Source of the DNA: Tomocerus qinae
Taxonomy: Eukaryota; Arthropoda; Collembola; Entomobryomorpha; Tomoceridae
DNA length: 64,000 bases
Direction: 5' to 3'
Assembly: GCA_020055645.1 (NCBI GenBank)
Contig: CM034546.1
Location: 139,893,875 to 139,957,874, forward strand
Under the pieces are notes generated by a model. The model searched no databases and was not told the origin of the DNA. It saw only the letters and a list, made by a program, of their open reading frames with translations. Positions within the stretch are counted from its first letter, which is position 1, and each line of letters opens with the position of its first letter. Of this stretch, positions 44,115 through 56,621 are shown in pieces. A program made the position numbers and the translations under genes.

Positions 44115-44892
44115 ATGCCCCCCAAACGAAAAAATATTGATACTGAGGCTAAGGATAGTGAGGAGAAGCGTTGTAAAACTGAGCGGGTGAAACTACGTAG
44201 GGCTGAGCAACCAAAACTACGCAGAGCTAACGAATCTGATGAAGCGCGTTCAATACGACTAAAAAAGGTTAATGAATATGCAAAAAGTAGGCGTTTATCA
44301 GCAAAAGAGGATCTTGAGAAAAAAAGCGCATAGCGGAGCAGCAAAAATTATGCCGGCGCAGTGAACCTGAAGAATTGTATTTAAATCGTCTTCAAAAAAA
44401 CAGAGAAAGGTATAGAAAAAGACGTGATAAGGAGTCTGCTTTAAATCAGGAGAATTCCCTCCTGTGCTTTAAGCGATGACATAAGGTTACGCATTAAACT
44501 TTGGACGAGCGTTTATTGCGCCTCAACCTTAGAATGAATATTAGGGATTATAAACCAAATCAAATGATCGAAGTGTGTCTAGCACGCCTTGGCAACCAAA
44601 AAAAAATGGTGACCGTCTAGCAAATTTTACTTCAGAAGAAAGGCACCTCCGTTTAAAAGCGCTGAAGGAGCGATTAAGATTAAATACAGTACTGTTAGTA
44701 GAAGAAGATAGAATATTAGTTAGTGTTGCAAATCAGGCTGAAGATCAAGAGCGCCAATTGTGCATTGTAAATGAAAAAAGAAAAAGGTTTCAAGCCGATA
44801 CACTTATACGTATGCCTAGAAACACCATCAATATAGGAGCATCCAACAATGTTTCGATGATCCAGGTAGCGAATATTATTGCGGGGCATTAA
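44115..44892 (+). pseudogene. Helitron protein N-terminal region
   Basis: Starts MPPKRKNIDTEAKDSEEKR and runs into repeats of the form RLxxxRxxxRxRRxxES (RLQKNRERYRKRRDKES near 44385), typical of the N-terminus of insect Helitron proteins. A further block at 44575-44892 (ANFTSEERHLRLKALKERL) ends near NNVSMIQVANIIAGH. The frame is broken at least twice between the two blocks. The protein would continue after the LINE at 52389. Confidence 0.65.
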
Positions 44893-45509
44893 GTATTTGC
44901 AGACAATGAGTCGCAGAGAGATAGCGAGAGGAGAAACATCTCTTCTTGCAAGCTTAGCTGATAAATAGGTACTAAACACAAAGTCATGTCAGATGGTTTG
45001 CAGGAGCCATGCATGCTCATGTCTCTGCAGCTTATCTCCATTCCTTATCCTAGGCGATCTGCATGTCGCCATCCTCATCTCCCTACCTATTCCTAATACC
45101 ATGTACACCTTAAACTATATCTTACCTGTGTACTTACCTTTCCACCCACACAACACAAACACACAAAAGATGTAACATAACATGCATCCAGTAATTACAT
45201 TCATTCCGAATCTGACCAGGAGACGAAGTCCTGGTCAAATAAACATTCGCTCCTAACTACTCTGTTCTCTTCACTCACTCATTTACGCACTCCCACATAC
45301 CACCATGCATCCATAGTGCACAACCCCGGGTATTAGTCTGGCACTGGAGTGCCCAGACTATTCTCTACACTCCGGGATTGACCCACTTGACCAGGCCCGA
45401 AACCGTTGAGCATGCTGAAGCTGCTCAGGCAAGTCGGGAATGGAGAGGAGATGGGACTCTACAGCTACGAGTGCCCATATACCTCTTACAGGTTTTAAAA
45501 AAGTTCCAT

Positions 45510-46198
45510 CCCTTCTCGGAAGAAAAAACGCAGTGAAAGCAAAAGCCTTAAAAAACAAACCGAAAAAAAGCAAAAAACTAGTGAATTTGAACTTAAAAGT
45601 GAAAGTGGCACTGAATTAAATCAAGACAGTGAACACAGTGAAATAATCACTACCGAAATGGAAGCCATAACTAGAGAAATTCGATTTCTTAGAGCGGAAG
45701 TCGTGACGAAAAGTGATTTGAAAGACTTTGGAAACCGTTTAAGACAATTGAGCAAAATTTACTAGCTCTGCAGCGAAAATAAAAGGAAAAAAACGTCATT
45801 ATTAGTGGAGTTGATGAATCTGTGGATGAGAACTTGGACCATCTAATTGGAGAAGTTACAAAAGTTCTTGAAAAATGCGGAAAAAAGGATGCCATGATCG
45901 ACGACGTATACAGGCTTGGAAAAAAAATTCCAGGAAAAAATCGGCCAATTGCTCTTAAATTAGATTAAAAAAATCGTACTGAAAGGAAGAACAGGGCTAA
46001 AGACGACAAAAACTTATATCAACCCTGATTTGATTAAAGAAGACCAACTTGTCGAGAAAATGTTGAGGGATAAGTTAAAGGACATCCGAGCAACAGATAA
46101 AGCGGCCAAACGAAACATAAATACAGGGAGAGTTTTTGTCGAACAAAACGGAAACAAATCAACCTTCATTGTGGTTAATAATAAATTGGAAAATATGT
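45510..46198 (+). pseudogene. LINE ORF1 protein
   Basis: A basic start (SRKKKRSESKSLKKQTEKK) leads to a coiled-coil-like region (ITREIRFLRAEVVTKSDLKD) and an RRM/transposase_22-like part (VIISGVDESVDENLDHLIGE and VYRLGKKIPGKNRPIALKL), ending DKAAKRNINTGRVFVEQNG. Such ORF1 proteins bind LINE RNA and act as chaperones. Frame changes near 45750 and 45965 split it. It lies directly upstream of the endonuclease, as in many APE-type LINEs. Confidence 0.65.
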
Positions 46199-47103
46199 GA
46201 GATGTCGGCCGGTCTTTACGTAAAGTAAACAGCGAAACTAATTTACACGATGTGACAAAAAATATATTTTGGAACGTGGACGGACTAAAAAACAAAACTC
46301 CTGACTTTTACCAGGAACTAAAAAACTTTAATGCTTCTATATTCTGCTTAGCCGAAACTTGGCTTACTTCTCCATTTCATCTCTCTAATTTTCTTCAGGA
46401 ATATAAACTAATCGAAGTTCTAGCTAAAAAGGAAAATAAGATGGGAAAAGGAAAAGTCGGTTTACTGCTCGGAATAAAAACGGATTTATTGCCTCTTATT
46501 ACTAACATTACTACAAATGATCATACGATAACTTTAAAATTAAAATCTCAAAATCGGGTGTGTTATCTATTTTCTGTTATATGGATGAAAAAGAAAATAA
46601 TTCGTTTCAAAAAATAATACCTAATCAGAAGGACAATATTGATGAAGAATGTATTTTTATGGGAGACTTCAACTCTAGAACAGGATGTGAAAATAATTAC
46701 ACCTATTTTTCTGACTTACGACAACGAAGCTCAAAAGACTGTAAGAATGCCAAAGGAAAAGAACTACTACAATTCATGCGTCAGCACAACCTAGCCATTC
46801 TAAATGGTACAACAACCTCAGATAAAAATGGAGAATATACTTTTATTAATAAAAACGGAGCAAGCACTATCGACCTATGCATCACTACAGAAAAATTCAA
46901 TGTGTCATCGTATGACTTTAAAGTGATACCATCTCTACAAAGTAATCACATGCCAATTATATATGAAATCCATGATACGAATAATATAACAAAAGTAGTC
47001 GCTAAAAAAATTGTTATGGACAGTAATAAAACGGACGTCTTTAATGACTGTGTTATGAAAGAACTTTGTACTTTGGAATTTTCCTACAATGATGATCGAA
47101 GTG
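46199..47103 (+). pseudogene. LINE endonuclease domain
   Basis: The apurinic-type endonuclease begins NIFWNVDGLKNKTPDFYQEL and includes IFCLAETWL (catalytic Glu), FMGDFNSRTG (Asp/Asn), FINKNGASTIDLCI and SNHMPIIYEI (Asn-His, where SDH is usual). It nicks target DNA to prime reverse transcription. One frame change lies near 46575. The domain runs up to the Ginger insertion at 47108 and continues after it at 49831. Confidence 0.8.
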
Positions 47104-47107
47104 TTTA

Positions 47108-47308
47108 TGTTACAGGAAATTTGTACAGACCGGACGTTTGCATAGGTCCGGCAGGACATGTGTACACGGCCTGTCCTGAAGTCGGATATTTGAATTATCC
47201 TCGGACATGTGCACTTGTCCTCGGACATGTGCACATGTCCTAGGATAAATGAAAAGTAATTGTTAAGGTAGCCTAGGACAAGTGTAGAAATGGAAATTTC
47301 AGCGATAA
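47108..47308. repeat. Ginger left inverted repeat
   Basis: About 200 bp with internal repeats of GGACATGTGYACATGTCCT-like palindromes, inverted partner of 49625-49826. The short palindromes inside the repeat may be transposase binding sites. Confidence 0.88.
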
Positions 47309-47508
47309 TAACCAAATATTACAATATTATAGTATTATGATAATTGGATTTACATAAGACGCATAGCTATTGATAAGTGTAGATGCTATCTCGATGTAAT
47401 TGAACCCAGAATGCGTTGCTAGGTTGGTCGTTTGCATGAATTATCATTGAGCTGAGGTTGGCAGTTGAATCCAAGCCACCGTCACAAGAAGTTTAATTTA
47501 GACTCATC

Positions 47509-49440
47509 ATGAGCTCAGAGCAGAAAGAAAAATTTTCTAATTTACTAGAGGAAATTATAAAAAATAAAGCTACTAACAATAAATGTCTTACTCATGAGGT
47601 ATATTTGGAAAAAGTAAGAAGGCTCAACGAATTAAAAAACAGTGCGTCAAAAAGATCAGTAAACGATTACAATTTACAGAGAAGTTTTGAACTGGTGGAA
47701 ATAGACGATGTTCAGTACCTCTCCAAAAACGGAAAACGAGTTGCTCATTTTGGTGAAATCTTCGACATTATAAAATGTGCCCATATTGCTACTGGCCATG
47801 GAGGACGTGACGTTCTTCTAAACCACTTACGAAGAAATTATGATAACTTGACTAAAGAGCTGATTAATGGCTTTTTAGCATTTTGTGAAGAATGTCAACT
47901 AAAACGAGTCCGCCCGAAGAAATCTATTGTTGTGAAACCCATCATATCTAATGGATTAAATTCAAGATGTCAAGTAAGTTGTGAAAATTATGATATAATG
48001 CTTGCTATTAACCTATGACAATTTAATACGGTTTAGATACTATATTTTTAATTCGTTTCATTTTTGATTATTTAAGATTGACTTGATTGACATGCAATCA
48101 CAGCCAGACGGGCCGTTTAAATATATTTTAAACTATCAAGATCATTTGACAAAATTTGTCATTTTACGTGCTTTGAAGACAAAGACAGCCGAAGAAGTAG
48201 CGATCAATTTGGTAGATATTTTCTGTATCATGGGAGCCCCTTTAATTTTACAGAGTGACAACGGCCGTGAGTTCTCCAATAAGGTACCCTAAAATTTCTC
48301 ATCCTTACCTTTAAGGATAAGGTATTAATTACAATTGCAACTAATTTAATATCTTTTTTATTTCATTAATGTATTGTTTTACTACTATTTAAAGATTGTT
48401 ACCGAAATTGCTTCTCTGTGGCCTGAATGCCACATAGTTCATGGGAAGCCTCGACATTCGCAGTCACAAGGATCTGTTGAGCGAGCTAATAAAGATGTTC
48501 AAGATAAGCTTTCGTGTTGGCTACGTGACAACAATTCTTCCAAGTGGGTTCAAGGGTTACGTTTTGTACAATTACAAAAAATTCCAGTTACCACAGTGCC
48601 ATTGGTCGCACACCGTATGAGGCCATGTACGGCAATGAAGTCAAAATAGGACTGAAATCGACCGTTTTGCCATCGGAAATTCTAAACCGTCTCAAATGTG
48701 AGGAAGATTTAGCAGCTGCACTCGAAGGGTCATCTACTTTAGAAACAATTGAAGAAGAGACAGACACCCCTAATTTAAATGATGCTGAGATGTGTGTGGT
48801 TTGTAATTTACCCTGCCAGACAACATTAAATTGCGTGAAATGCGATCGCGTTGTTCACTTGAGCGATCCATGTAGCATACCAAATAGTGGCAATTCTACT
48901 GCAAATTCCACATACACATGCACGCTTTGCAATAACGCTGCGATGATAAAGGAACATAGGCAGCAGTCTTTAAATGGCCTAACTAAGCAGGCAGAGAAAA
49001 TGACATTTCGCACATCTCAAAGGCTTGAAACTGTTTATGTAGGGGATACTATTATGATTCCTATACCCGAAATGGATAGGGGGCGAGGGGATCATAGAAA
49101 TTTAACTGGCGTGATTATTTCTGAGAATGAAGGTTTTTTAAAGATTGGCACTAGATTTGGACGATTAGAACACACGTATACCAGAAATCAAATAATTAAG
49201 TGCACTGAAAGTTTTTTAAAGATTGAGGATGTTCCAGAAAATGAAATTTCATTACGTACAGCGGCTAGACTATCTTCTAGTGGAACAGGGCAGGGATTCG
49301 TAAAATGTTCTTGTAAAGGTACATGCGCCAGTAGCAGATGTAAATGCAAAAGACAAAATTTAGCAAAGCAAAAAACAAACAAAACTCAAAGTGTCACAGC
49401 AGTTCTTCGTGTTCTAATAAATGAAATTTTTACATCGTGA
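47509..49440 (+). CDS. Ginger transposase (integrase-like, KRBA2/SCAND3-type)
   Basis: Exon 1 (47509-47973) starts MSSEQKEKFSNLLEEIIKNK and ends with an integrase zinc-finger-like region (HIATGHGGRDVLLNHL and CEECQLKR). Exon 2 (48077-48283) holds the first catalytic Asp (IDLIDMQSQPDG) and SDNGREFSN. Exon 3 (from 48395) has the catalytic Glu (SQSQGSVERANKDV). The tail has a PHD-like Cys block (CVVCNLPC, CVKCDRVVHL, CTLC) and a CxC block (CSCKGTCASSRCKCKRQN). Introns 47974-48076 and 48284-48394 are GT-AG. One single-base frame change near 48575 interrupts exon 3, so this copy is probably inactive unless sequencing error explains it. Confidence 0.85.
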
Positions 49441-49624
49441 TGTGCACTATGGTTAAACATTACTTTGCCAAAAATTATTAAATAATTAAAAATAACATAA
49501 ATTAAATAAATAATTAATAATAATTAAATATAAATAAATTAACATAAATGTACAAATAAAATTTGATTTGACTGATTTTGATGTAAAAATGATTGCTCTG
49601 TTAATATTAATGTTCAACATCAAC

Positions 49625-49826
49625 ATTATCGCTAAAACTTCCATTTCTACACTTGTCCTAGGCTATGTTAACAATTACTTTTCATTTATCCTAGGACATG
49701 TGTACTTGTCCTCGGACATGTGCACATGTCCTAGGATAATTCAAATATCCGACTTCAGGACAGGCCGTGTACACATGTCCTGCCGGACCTATGCATACGT
49801 CCGGTCTGTACAAATTTCCTGTAACA
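49625..49826. repeat. Ginger right inverted repeat
   Basis: Inverted copy of 47108-47308, ending CTGTAACA and followed by TTTA. About a dozen differences from the left copy, clustered in the GGACATGTG palindromes. Confidence 0.88.
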
Positions 49827-49830
49827 TTTA

Positions 49831-52141
49831 TAAGTCGGCTGAGGAATGCGGATTAATCAAAACGCGAATTCTTGGTTCAAGAACGTACAATAGTCTACCT
49901 AGTTATTTTAACAATGAGTGTAAAATGCAAAAGAAATTAGTAAGTGAAACCCTTCACCTGCTAAGAAAAATGAACAAATCGACTAGTATTGAAGCTATCG
50001 AACAGTGCCGAAAAGACTATGTCCAAAAACGTAAAATTTATAACCAACTAAAAAGGAAATGTAAAAAGAACTTTTATGATTCAATTCAGCGTAAACTATT
50101 AGATGCAAACGATAACAATTCATTTTATGAAGGATTATCCATTTTTAGAAACTCAAAACTTAGAAAGCACAGGCAATTTATATCTCTTACTCCAAATGAT
50201 TTCAAACTTTACTTTGAGAAAGAATATCGAGCAGAGGAAGTAGTATGCGAACAACGGACTGAAGCTCATGATAAACAAATATCTGTGTTTGAACTAGACA
50301 GAGAATTTAATATCAGAGACATAGATGCCGCTTTACGAAATCTTTCTAAAAACAAACCAGGAAATGACGGGATACCTAATGAAGTGTGGAAATGTCTCGG
50401 GGCCGCCAAGTATTATCTTATTGACTGTATAAATGATTATTGGAGAAATGAAAGCTTTCCTAGAGAATTTTCAGAAATTCTAATAACACCAATTTTTAAA
50501 AAAGGTGACAAAAATGATCCTAAAAATTATCGCCCAATATCATTAGCTAATACTATCTTGAAGCTGATAACATCTATGATGGCAGTAAGGTTAAACTTGT
50601 GGTGTAAAAAAAATAAAAAGTCGTCTGATCTACAAGCCGCCTATAAAAAGAATTCCGGATGTGAAGACCATATATTTACCTTAAGTGCGATAATCCATAA
50701 AACAATTCATAGAAAAGGAAAAAAACTATACGCTCTCTTCATAGATCTATCTAAGGCATTTGATTCTATATCCCATGAGAAATTGTGGTACAAACTACAG
50801 CAGCTAAAAGTTAGCTCAAAATTTGCTAGTGTAATTAAAGGTATATAAAGCAATGCGAAAGCTAAGATTAGAACTTGTGAAGGTGAAAGCAAATTTTTGA
50901 CATAGAAGGAGGAGTTTTACAAGGTGAAACCCTAAGCGCTATCTTATTTACGCTCTTTCTAGAAGACTTAATACACGAACTAAATGACTCAAACATACCC
51001 TCTGTTCACCTAGGTCGCAGAAACATACATATATAACTCTATGCTGATGATATGGTTCTTGTAGCGTATAATCCAGTGCATCTTCAAGAGAAGATAAACA
51101 TTGTATGTAATTACTTTCAAAGAAACAACTTAAATGTTAATCTATCCAAAACAAAAGTAGTGATCTTTAGAAAAAGAAAACCGCTAACCTCTCTTCCTAA
51201 AATCTACTGGGAAAATAATGAAATCGAAATTGTTGAACAGTACTTTTATCTTGGGGTGCCTTTTAACGCAGTTTATAAAATTGACGACACGGCAGAATAC
51301 TTTATCAATAAAGCAAAACCTGTTGAGTCTTCACTATTTAATCTATTCTATACGTCTAGACTTCGTAAACTAAAAAACCACATACATCTATTTGAATCGT
51401 TGGTGAGGTTGGTCTTAACATATAGCGTTCCAATTTGGGGATTATCTTGTTTTGAAAAATTAGAGGTATTTCAAATGAATTTTTTGCGCAGGCTATTCTG
51501 TGTTCCGAAATGGACACCTAGATGGCTATTTAGAATAGAGACACTGATTCTTCCAATACAAACGTTTTTAATTAGGAGGATAATCAAATTTTAAATAAAA
51601 CACGAGATACTATTGTATACCAAGCATTTGTGGAGCTACAGTCGATGAGAGGACAAACATGGTTTAATCAATTGTCCAATCTGTTTAAAAACTATGATCT
51701 AGATGGAGTTATAAATGTGAATCAAAACTTTAGTTACAGTAATAGAACCTTAAATCACAAAGTAATTGAATGTCAATCAAAAGAAAGAAAGAAAGAAAAA
51801 CACACATCTTAAAACAAAATTACCTTGAGTTGAATATGCCTTGGGTTATGACTAGAATCCAGTTTCAAATGAAAATAGATATCAATCATGTCACTCCTAC
51901 AGGCAAAAACATTTTACTAGGGGCCATTCAAAATATGTATCATACGGAAAACGAAGGATTATGTAAATTATGTAACCTTAATGAAATAGAGAATGTACTT
52001 CACGTTATGCATCATTGCCCACATTACAAACATGTTAGGCATCTACTCCATATTCCACATACTACTGATCATTACATTAACATATACGATGTACAAAATG
52101 TCGAGGATGCTAAATGTTGTATTTGTTCTGGAAAGGAGTGA
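49831..52141 (+). pseudogene. LINE reverse transcriptase and C-terminal domain
   Basis: Continues the endonuclease frame after the Ginger insertion. RT motifs: NKPGNDGIPNEVWK, KKGDKNDPKNYRPISLAN, YALFIDLSKAFDSI, GVLQGETLS near 50910 and YADDMVLVA near 51042, then NLNVNLSKTKVVIF. The C-terminal part has CKLCNLNEIENVLHVMHHC, a zinc-knuckle-like block common in this LINE group. It copies LINE RNA at the nicked target. Frame changes near 50850, 51000 and 51595-51800 break it. No RNase H domain was seen. Confidence 0.85.
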
Positions 52142-52388
52142 ATTCAGTAAGATCAACGTTCAAGATCAAGATTCTGACTCAGACTTTTGTTCATAGTGAG
52201 TGTAAACAAAGTAATTAGATTAGATAAGAGGCACTATTGTAATGTTATAACATCTTATGTCTATAGAAAATATCTTTAATATAAGTTACTAAGAAGTAAG
52301 TATAATAAGTAATAAGTAGTAAGTACTATATAACTCTATATATCTATAATAAATATATCACGGATTAATCTTCGCGACTTTCGCAGAG

Positions 52389-54540
52389 TTAGAAAAAGTA
52401 GCCGGTGAAAAACATGATTTTTCTATATTTTGTGAAAAGGGAAAAGTGATTATTGACTCTCTTGAAGAATACCCAGTATTTTTAAAAGATTTAATACAAA
52501 TGCACATGATATTGATTCTGATGGACAAAACTTTATGACATTTATTCGAAATATCAACAGTGCCTTTGCTTTTGCTTCTTTGGGAGGTAAATAATATTAA
52601 TAAACTGGTGGGGGAACTTATTGTTTTCGTCTACATGGCCAAATTTATCATAACACCTCTGTACTTTACCCAAATAGTTCTGGAAAAGAAGCATACCCTC
52701 AGATATACGTTTTGGACCCTTCAGAAGCGCTACGCCGGTGGGATAATCCGGCGAATGAACAGTGCATACTAGCTATTATGCAACAATTAGAGCACCTTTT
52801 CAGAGAAATTAATCCGTTTGCCAAATCTTTCAAAAGACTAGGGTTAATAGAAAAGGAGGAAAATGAGAGGGCTAGAATGGAGGGATGGTGCCCTGCAGTT
52901 ATTCAAATGAGTATGACAAACGAAGTCGGAGACGATATAACCCCCAAGCTGTTAGCGAAGTAGCCATGGTGTTTGAAAGCTATGACGGAGCCCCTCCTAT
53001 AAATCGTTCATACCTCACCATAAAAATACGAGCACCACCAGGCAAAAATGACAAAATAAACATAAAATTCACAGATGGTAACTGTGATCCTATGGTGTAC
53101 CCTATATTCTTCCCTAGAGGCGAGCGCGGATGGTCTATTCCCCTAAAAAAGCAGAACAAATACGTTACTATGCAAAAGTATTACGCTTTCAGGTTATGTA
53201 CGCGGACAATTGTGAATAAAAGAGGATTTAATCCTATTCTAAACGGCGGAAAATTAACGCAACAATTTATAGTTGATGCTTATTGCAAGATATAAGCCGA
53301 ACGGCTTGCTTACATTACAAATAACCAAGAAAAATTTAGAATTGCCAGTTATTCACATTTAGAGCGATTTGTTTCAGAAAATGATAACATAAGAGATGTT
53401 CCAGTGATTGGGAAAAGTATAGTTTTACCATTGTCTTTTGCGGGATCACCTAGGGGAATGCAACAGCGATTCCGAGATGCTATGGCAATTGTTGGTTAAT
53501 ACGGCTAGCCCGATTTGTTTATTACTTTCACCTGTAATCCTTAATGGAAAGAAATTACCGAAAATCTTGATCCTTGGCAAAGTAGTGAGTTTAGACCAGA
53601 TTAGATTGCTAGAGTTTTTAACATGAAACTGAAGGAGTTAATATGCAATTTAACGAAAAAGCATATTCTAGGCGTTGTTGTGGCATATGTTTATTCAGTC
53701 AAATTTCAGAAAAGGGGCTTGCCTCATATACATATCCTTTTTATTAAGTAATTTAGTTTACTCCTTTTAAGTAGTGTGCGCAGAAATACCTGATCCAATG
53801 GTGCGAGGAAATGAGAGGTTGCACGATACAGTTATGGATTGTATGATACACGGCCCATGCGGAGAACCATTTCCTAAAGCTAACTGTATGAAGGAATGCA
53901 CGACAATTGTAAAAGGTAAATGTACGCATCCAGATGGAAGCTTGGATTGTGTTATGTTCAATGGAGAATGTAAATTTAAATGTTGTCATCCTGCTGGTAT
54001 TTTAAAGTGCATTTTCACAGGTGGTAAAAAAATGTAATTTTCCATCACCGGATACAAAGGTAACGAAATCTGAATGTTGCAAGCGCTTCCCCAAACCTGA
54101 ACAGCTTGACACATCACTAAGTGATAATGGAAATCCACTCTATAAAAGTTGTGAAGTCAAAAATTGTTGATGGGAAAAAGATAACATATGAAGTCGACTC
54201 TTCATATGTTGTTCCATATAATCGTTATTTGCTTCTAAAATATAATGCGAACATCAATGTTGAAGTGTGCACCTCCATGAAAGTTGTGAAATATCTTTTC
54301 AAATATGTATACAAAGGTAAAAGGGAAATAGAAAGATATCTGGATGCACGATATGTTAGTGCCCCAGAAGCCATATGGCGAATAGTCGAATTTCATATGT
54401 ACAAGTTCTCTCACAGTGTAGAGCGCCTTCCTGTCCATTTACCGTTTCAGCAACCTGTTTCTCATAAGGCAGGAAAAGAAGCTACTGCTTTTAAAAATGC
54501 TGAATTCAAAAATACAAAATTGCTGGCACATTTCAATTAA
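52389..54540 (+). pseudogene. Helitron Rep (rolling-circle) domain
   Basis: Begins near IIDSLEEYPVFLKDLI, includes INPFAKSFKRLGLIE (52800), SPRGMQQRFRDAMAIV (53450), TFTCNP (53515) and FQKRGLPHIHILFI, the HUH active-site motif (53700). The block at 54121-54540 has VVKYLFKYVYKG, containing the catalytic tyrosines. Rep nicks and transfers one strand. Between them (53774-54037) a Cys-rich stretch looks like a duplicated CM..GKC motif. Several stops and frame changes make it inactive. Confidence 0.85.
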
Positions 54541-54807
54541 AACGGCAATCCTAATTCTAAATCAAGAAACGTTTTCTATACCGATATGCCCTATTATTAT
54601 ACTTGGAAAGGAAACGCTTGGGAAGAGCGTAGAAATAATGCCGGCAAACTTTCTCGAATGTATCAGGTGTCGCCCTCTGATACTGAACGGTTTTGCTTGA
54701 GGCTACTGCTCTAGCATGTCAAAGGGGCGATAAGTTTTGAACACCTTCGTACGGTTAGAACAGGTGACCAAGTAGTAGTTTGTAATACATTTAAGGATGC
54801 CTGCGAT

Positions 54808-56609
54808 TTGTTAAATTTATTAGATGATGATATTGAATGGGAAAAATGTTTAGAAGAAGCATTACAATTTAAAATGCCCAAGCAGATACGGCAATTATTT
54901 GCTTATATTTTACTACATTGCGAACCAAAATATCCTGAACGTGTTTGGGATAAATTTAAAGATGTTATTTCGGAAGACTATTTCCGAAAAATTAATAGTA
55001 GTGGCAATTTGTCTGAGGAGGACAAACAACTTGCCTATGATAATTCCCTTATAGACATAGCGGAAATTTTAGCACAAGTTGACAAATTATGTTCCTCCTA
55101 TGGCCTACCCAACGTAAGCAGAAGTAGAAAATTGCTTGATATAATAATGTTTGATAGAGAATTGGAAAAACAAGAAGCTGAGAGACTCTATCCTTTGCTG
55201 AATGTTCAACAAAAGGATGCCTGTGATAAAATAATTGGCGCAATTGACGATGACAGCATTTCTAGAATAGTATTTTATCTTGACGGGCCTGGAGGAAGTG
55301 GAAAAACTTTTCTCTACAATACCCTAATGTCAATTATTCGATCAAGAGGTGAACAAGTGATCGCCGTTGCTTGGTCTGGTATTGCAGCTAATCTGCTGAA
55401 GGAAGGAACAACTGCTCATTACCGATTTGAAATTCCGGTAAATATTAATGAGATCATCAGTTGCTATATAAAGCCCGAATTTGCAAAGTTAGTGCGTGAT
55501 GCCAAACTAATTCTTTGGGATGATGCTACCATGATTCCCTTAAATGTCTTGAAGGCTGTAGATAATGCGTTGAGAGATATAATGCAAAAACAGTACATTC
55601 CTTTCGGTGGGAAAGTTGTTCTCCTTGGAGGAGATTTTAGACAGACTTTGCCGGTTTTAAAACGCGGTAAACGAGCAGAAATAATTGAAAATTGTATTAC
55701 CATGTATTCTCACTGGCGAGAAATTGTTAAGCTCACATTAAACAGAAATATGAGAACGGGCGGTAATCTTAGCGAGTTTTCATTCTGGCTGTTACAGCTT
55801 AGAGATGGAAAGCTTACAACTGATTGTATTCCGTCAGCTGACCCTGATACAATAGAAACAGATTCTGACGTTGTTGTAGACGACGTAGTTGATGATGTTT
55901 TTGGGAAAATAATAAAATCAGATGAGATTAGGTTGCTTGCAAAACGTGCAATACTTTGTACTACTAACAAAGATGTTCTGGAGATGAACACTAAAATATT
56001 AATTAGAATTGAGGGAGCATCTAGAACTTACTTAAGTGTGGACAGTGTGATTCCTGATGAAAAATCAGCAGGTAAACATTTTCCAACCGAATATTTGAAC
56101 AGTTTGACGCCAAATGGATTGGCACCCTATTGGTCTTAAAAATTGGAGCAATTATTATGCTTCTCAGAAACATTGACTACGAAAACGGTCTATGTAACGG
56201 AACTAGACTTTTGGTTGTAAAGCTTCATAACCACGCCATTGAAGCCGAAATCTTAGGTGGTGGCCGAACTGGAAACATCCTTTTGCCTCGCATAAATATA
56301 AATCCGTCTGATGCCGAATTGCCTTTTGTATTTGGAAGAAAACAGTTTCCCGTACGAGTATCATTTGCAATGACAATAAATAAATCACAATGACAATCAT
56401 TAGATATAGTTGGCATCATGTTGAGACAGCATGTATTTGGCCATGGACATATGTATGTTGGGTTTTCTAGATGCACCAGTAAAGAGAGGGTGAAAGTACA
56501 GATAGTTGACACTGGTAAGCAAGGAAAACTATTAAAAGATAGCTCGCGTGTCTTTACAAAGAACATTGTCTACAGAGAAGTCTTCCAATTTCTTTTGAAT
56601 CTATCGTAA
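54808..56609 (+). pseudogene. Helitron PIF1-type helicase domain
   Basis: The long frame (54808-56139) has Walker A GPGGSGKTFLYN, Walker B LILWDDATMIP, GGDFRQTLPVL and the TLNRNMRT block. The remainder (56130-56609) has IGAIIMLLRNID, NGTRLLV, FAMTINKSQ and VGFSRCTSKERV, the last helicase motifs. The helicase unwinds DNA during rolling-circle transposition. One frame change near 56130 and a stop near 56393 split it. This is the C-terminal part of the Helitron protein. Confidence 0.88.
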
Positions 56610-56621
56610 GTCAAGAATTGG

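Larger units (their letters stand above)
47108..49826 (+). mobile_element. Ginger DNA transposon, complete, TSD TTTA
   Basis: A 2,719-bp element with termini TGTTACAGGAAATTTGTACA at both ends and inverted repeats of about 200 bp (over 93 percent alike by eye). TTTA lies immediately outside both ends (47104-47107 and 49827-49830). TGT...ACA termini, a 4-bp duplication and an integrase-like DDE transposase are the Ginger hallmarks. It is inserted in the endonuclease region of the LINE, whose coding sequence resumes straight after it. It is the innermost and youngest layer of this nest. Confidence 0.9.
44919..52380 (+). mobile_element. LINE (APE-RT type) in the Helitron, TSD TCGCAGAG
   Basis: TCGCAGAG occurs at 44911-44918 and 52381-52388, an 8-bp duplication that sets both ends. 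Helitron coding sequence continues on both sides. Without the nested Ginger the element is about 4.74 kb: a 5' region, a coiled-coil/RRM-like ORF1, an apurinic-type endonuclease, a reverse transcriptase and a Cys/His C-terminus. Compared with the dead copy at 1.4-3.5 kb, its frames are largely open but carry a few frame changes. It stops about 110 bases before the 3' tail seen in that other copy. Confidence 0.85.
44115..56609 (+). mobile_element. Helitron, interrupted by a LINE
   Basis: Coding parts of one RepHel protein are in order on the plus strand: an Arg-rich repeat N-terminus (44115-44892), then, after the 7.46-kb LINE insertion, the Rep domain (52389-54540) and a PIF1-type helicase (54808-56609). 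Helitrons copy by rolling circle using the Rep tyrosines and the helicase. Neither the 5' TC nor the 3' hairpin-CTRR end was identified. Several stops and frame changes show that this copy is inactive. It is older than the LINE. Confidence 0.85.
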
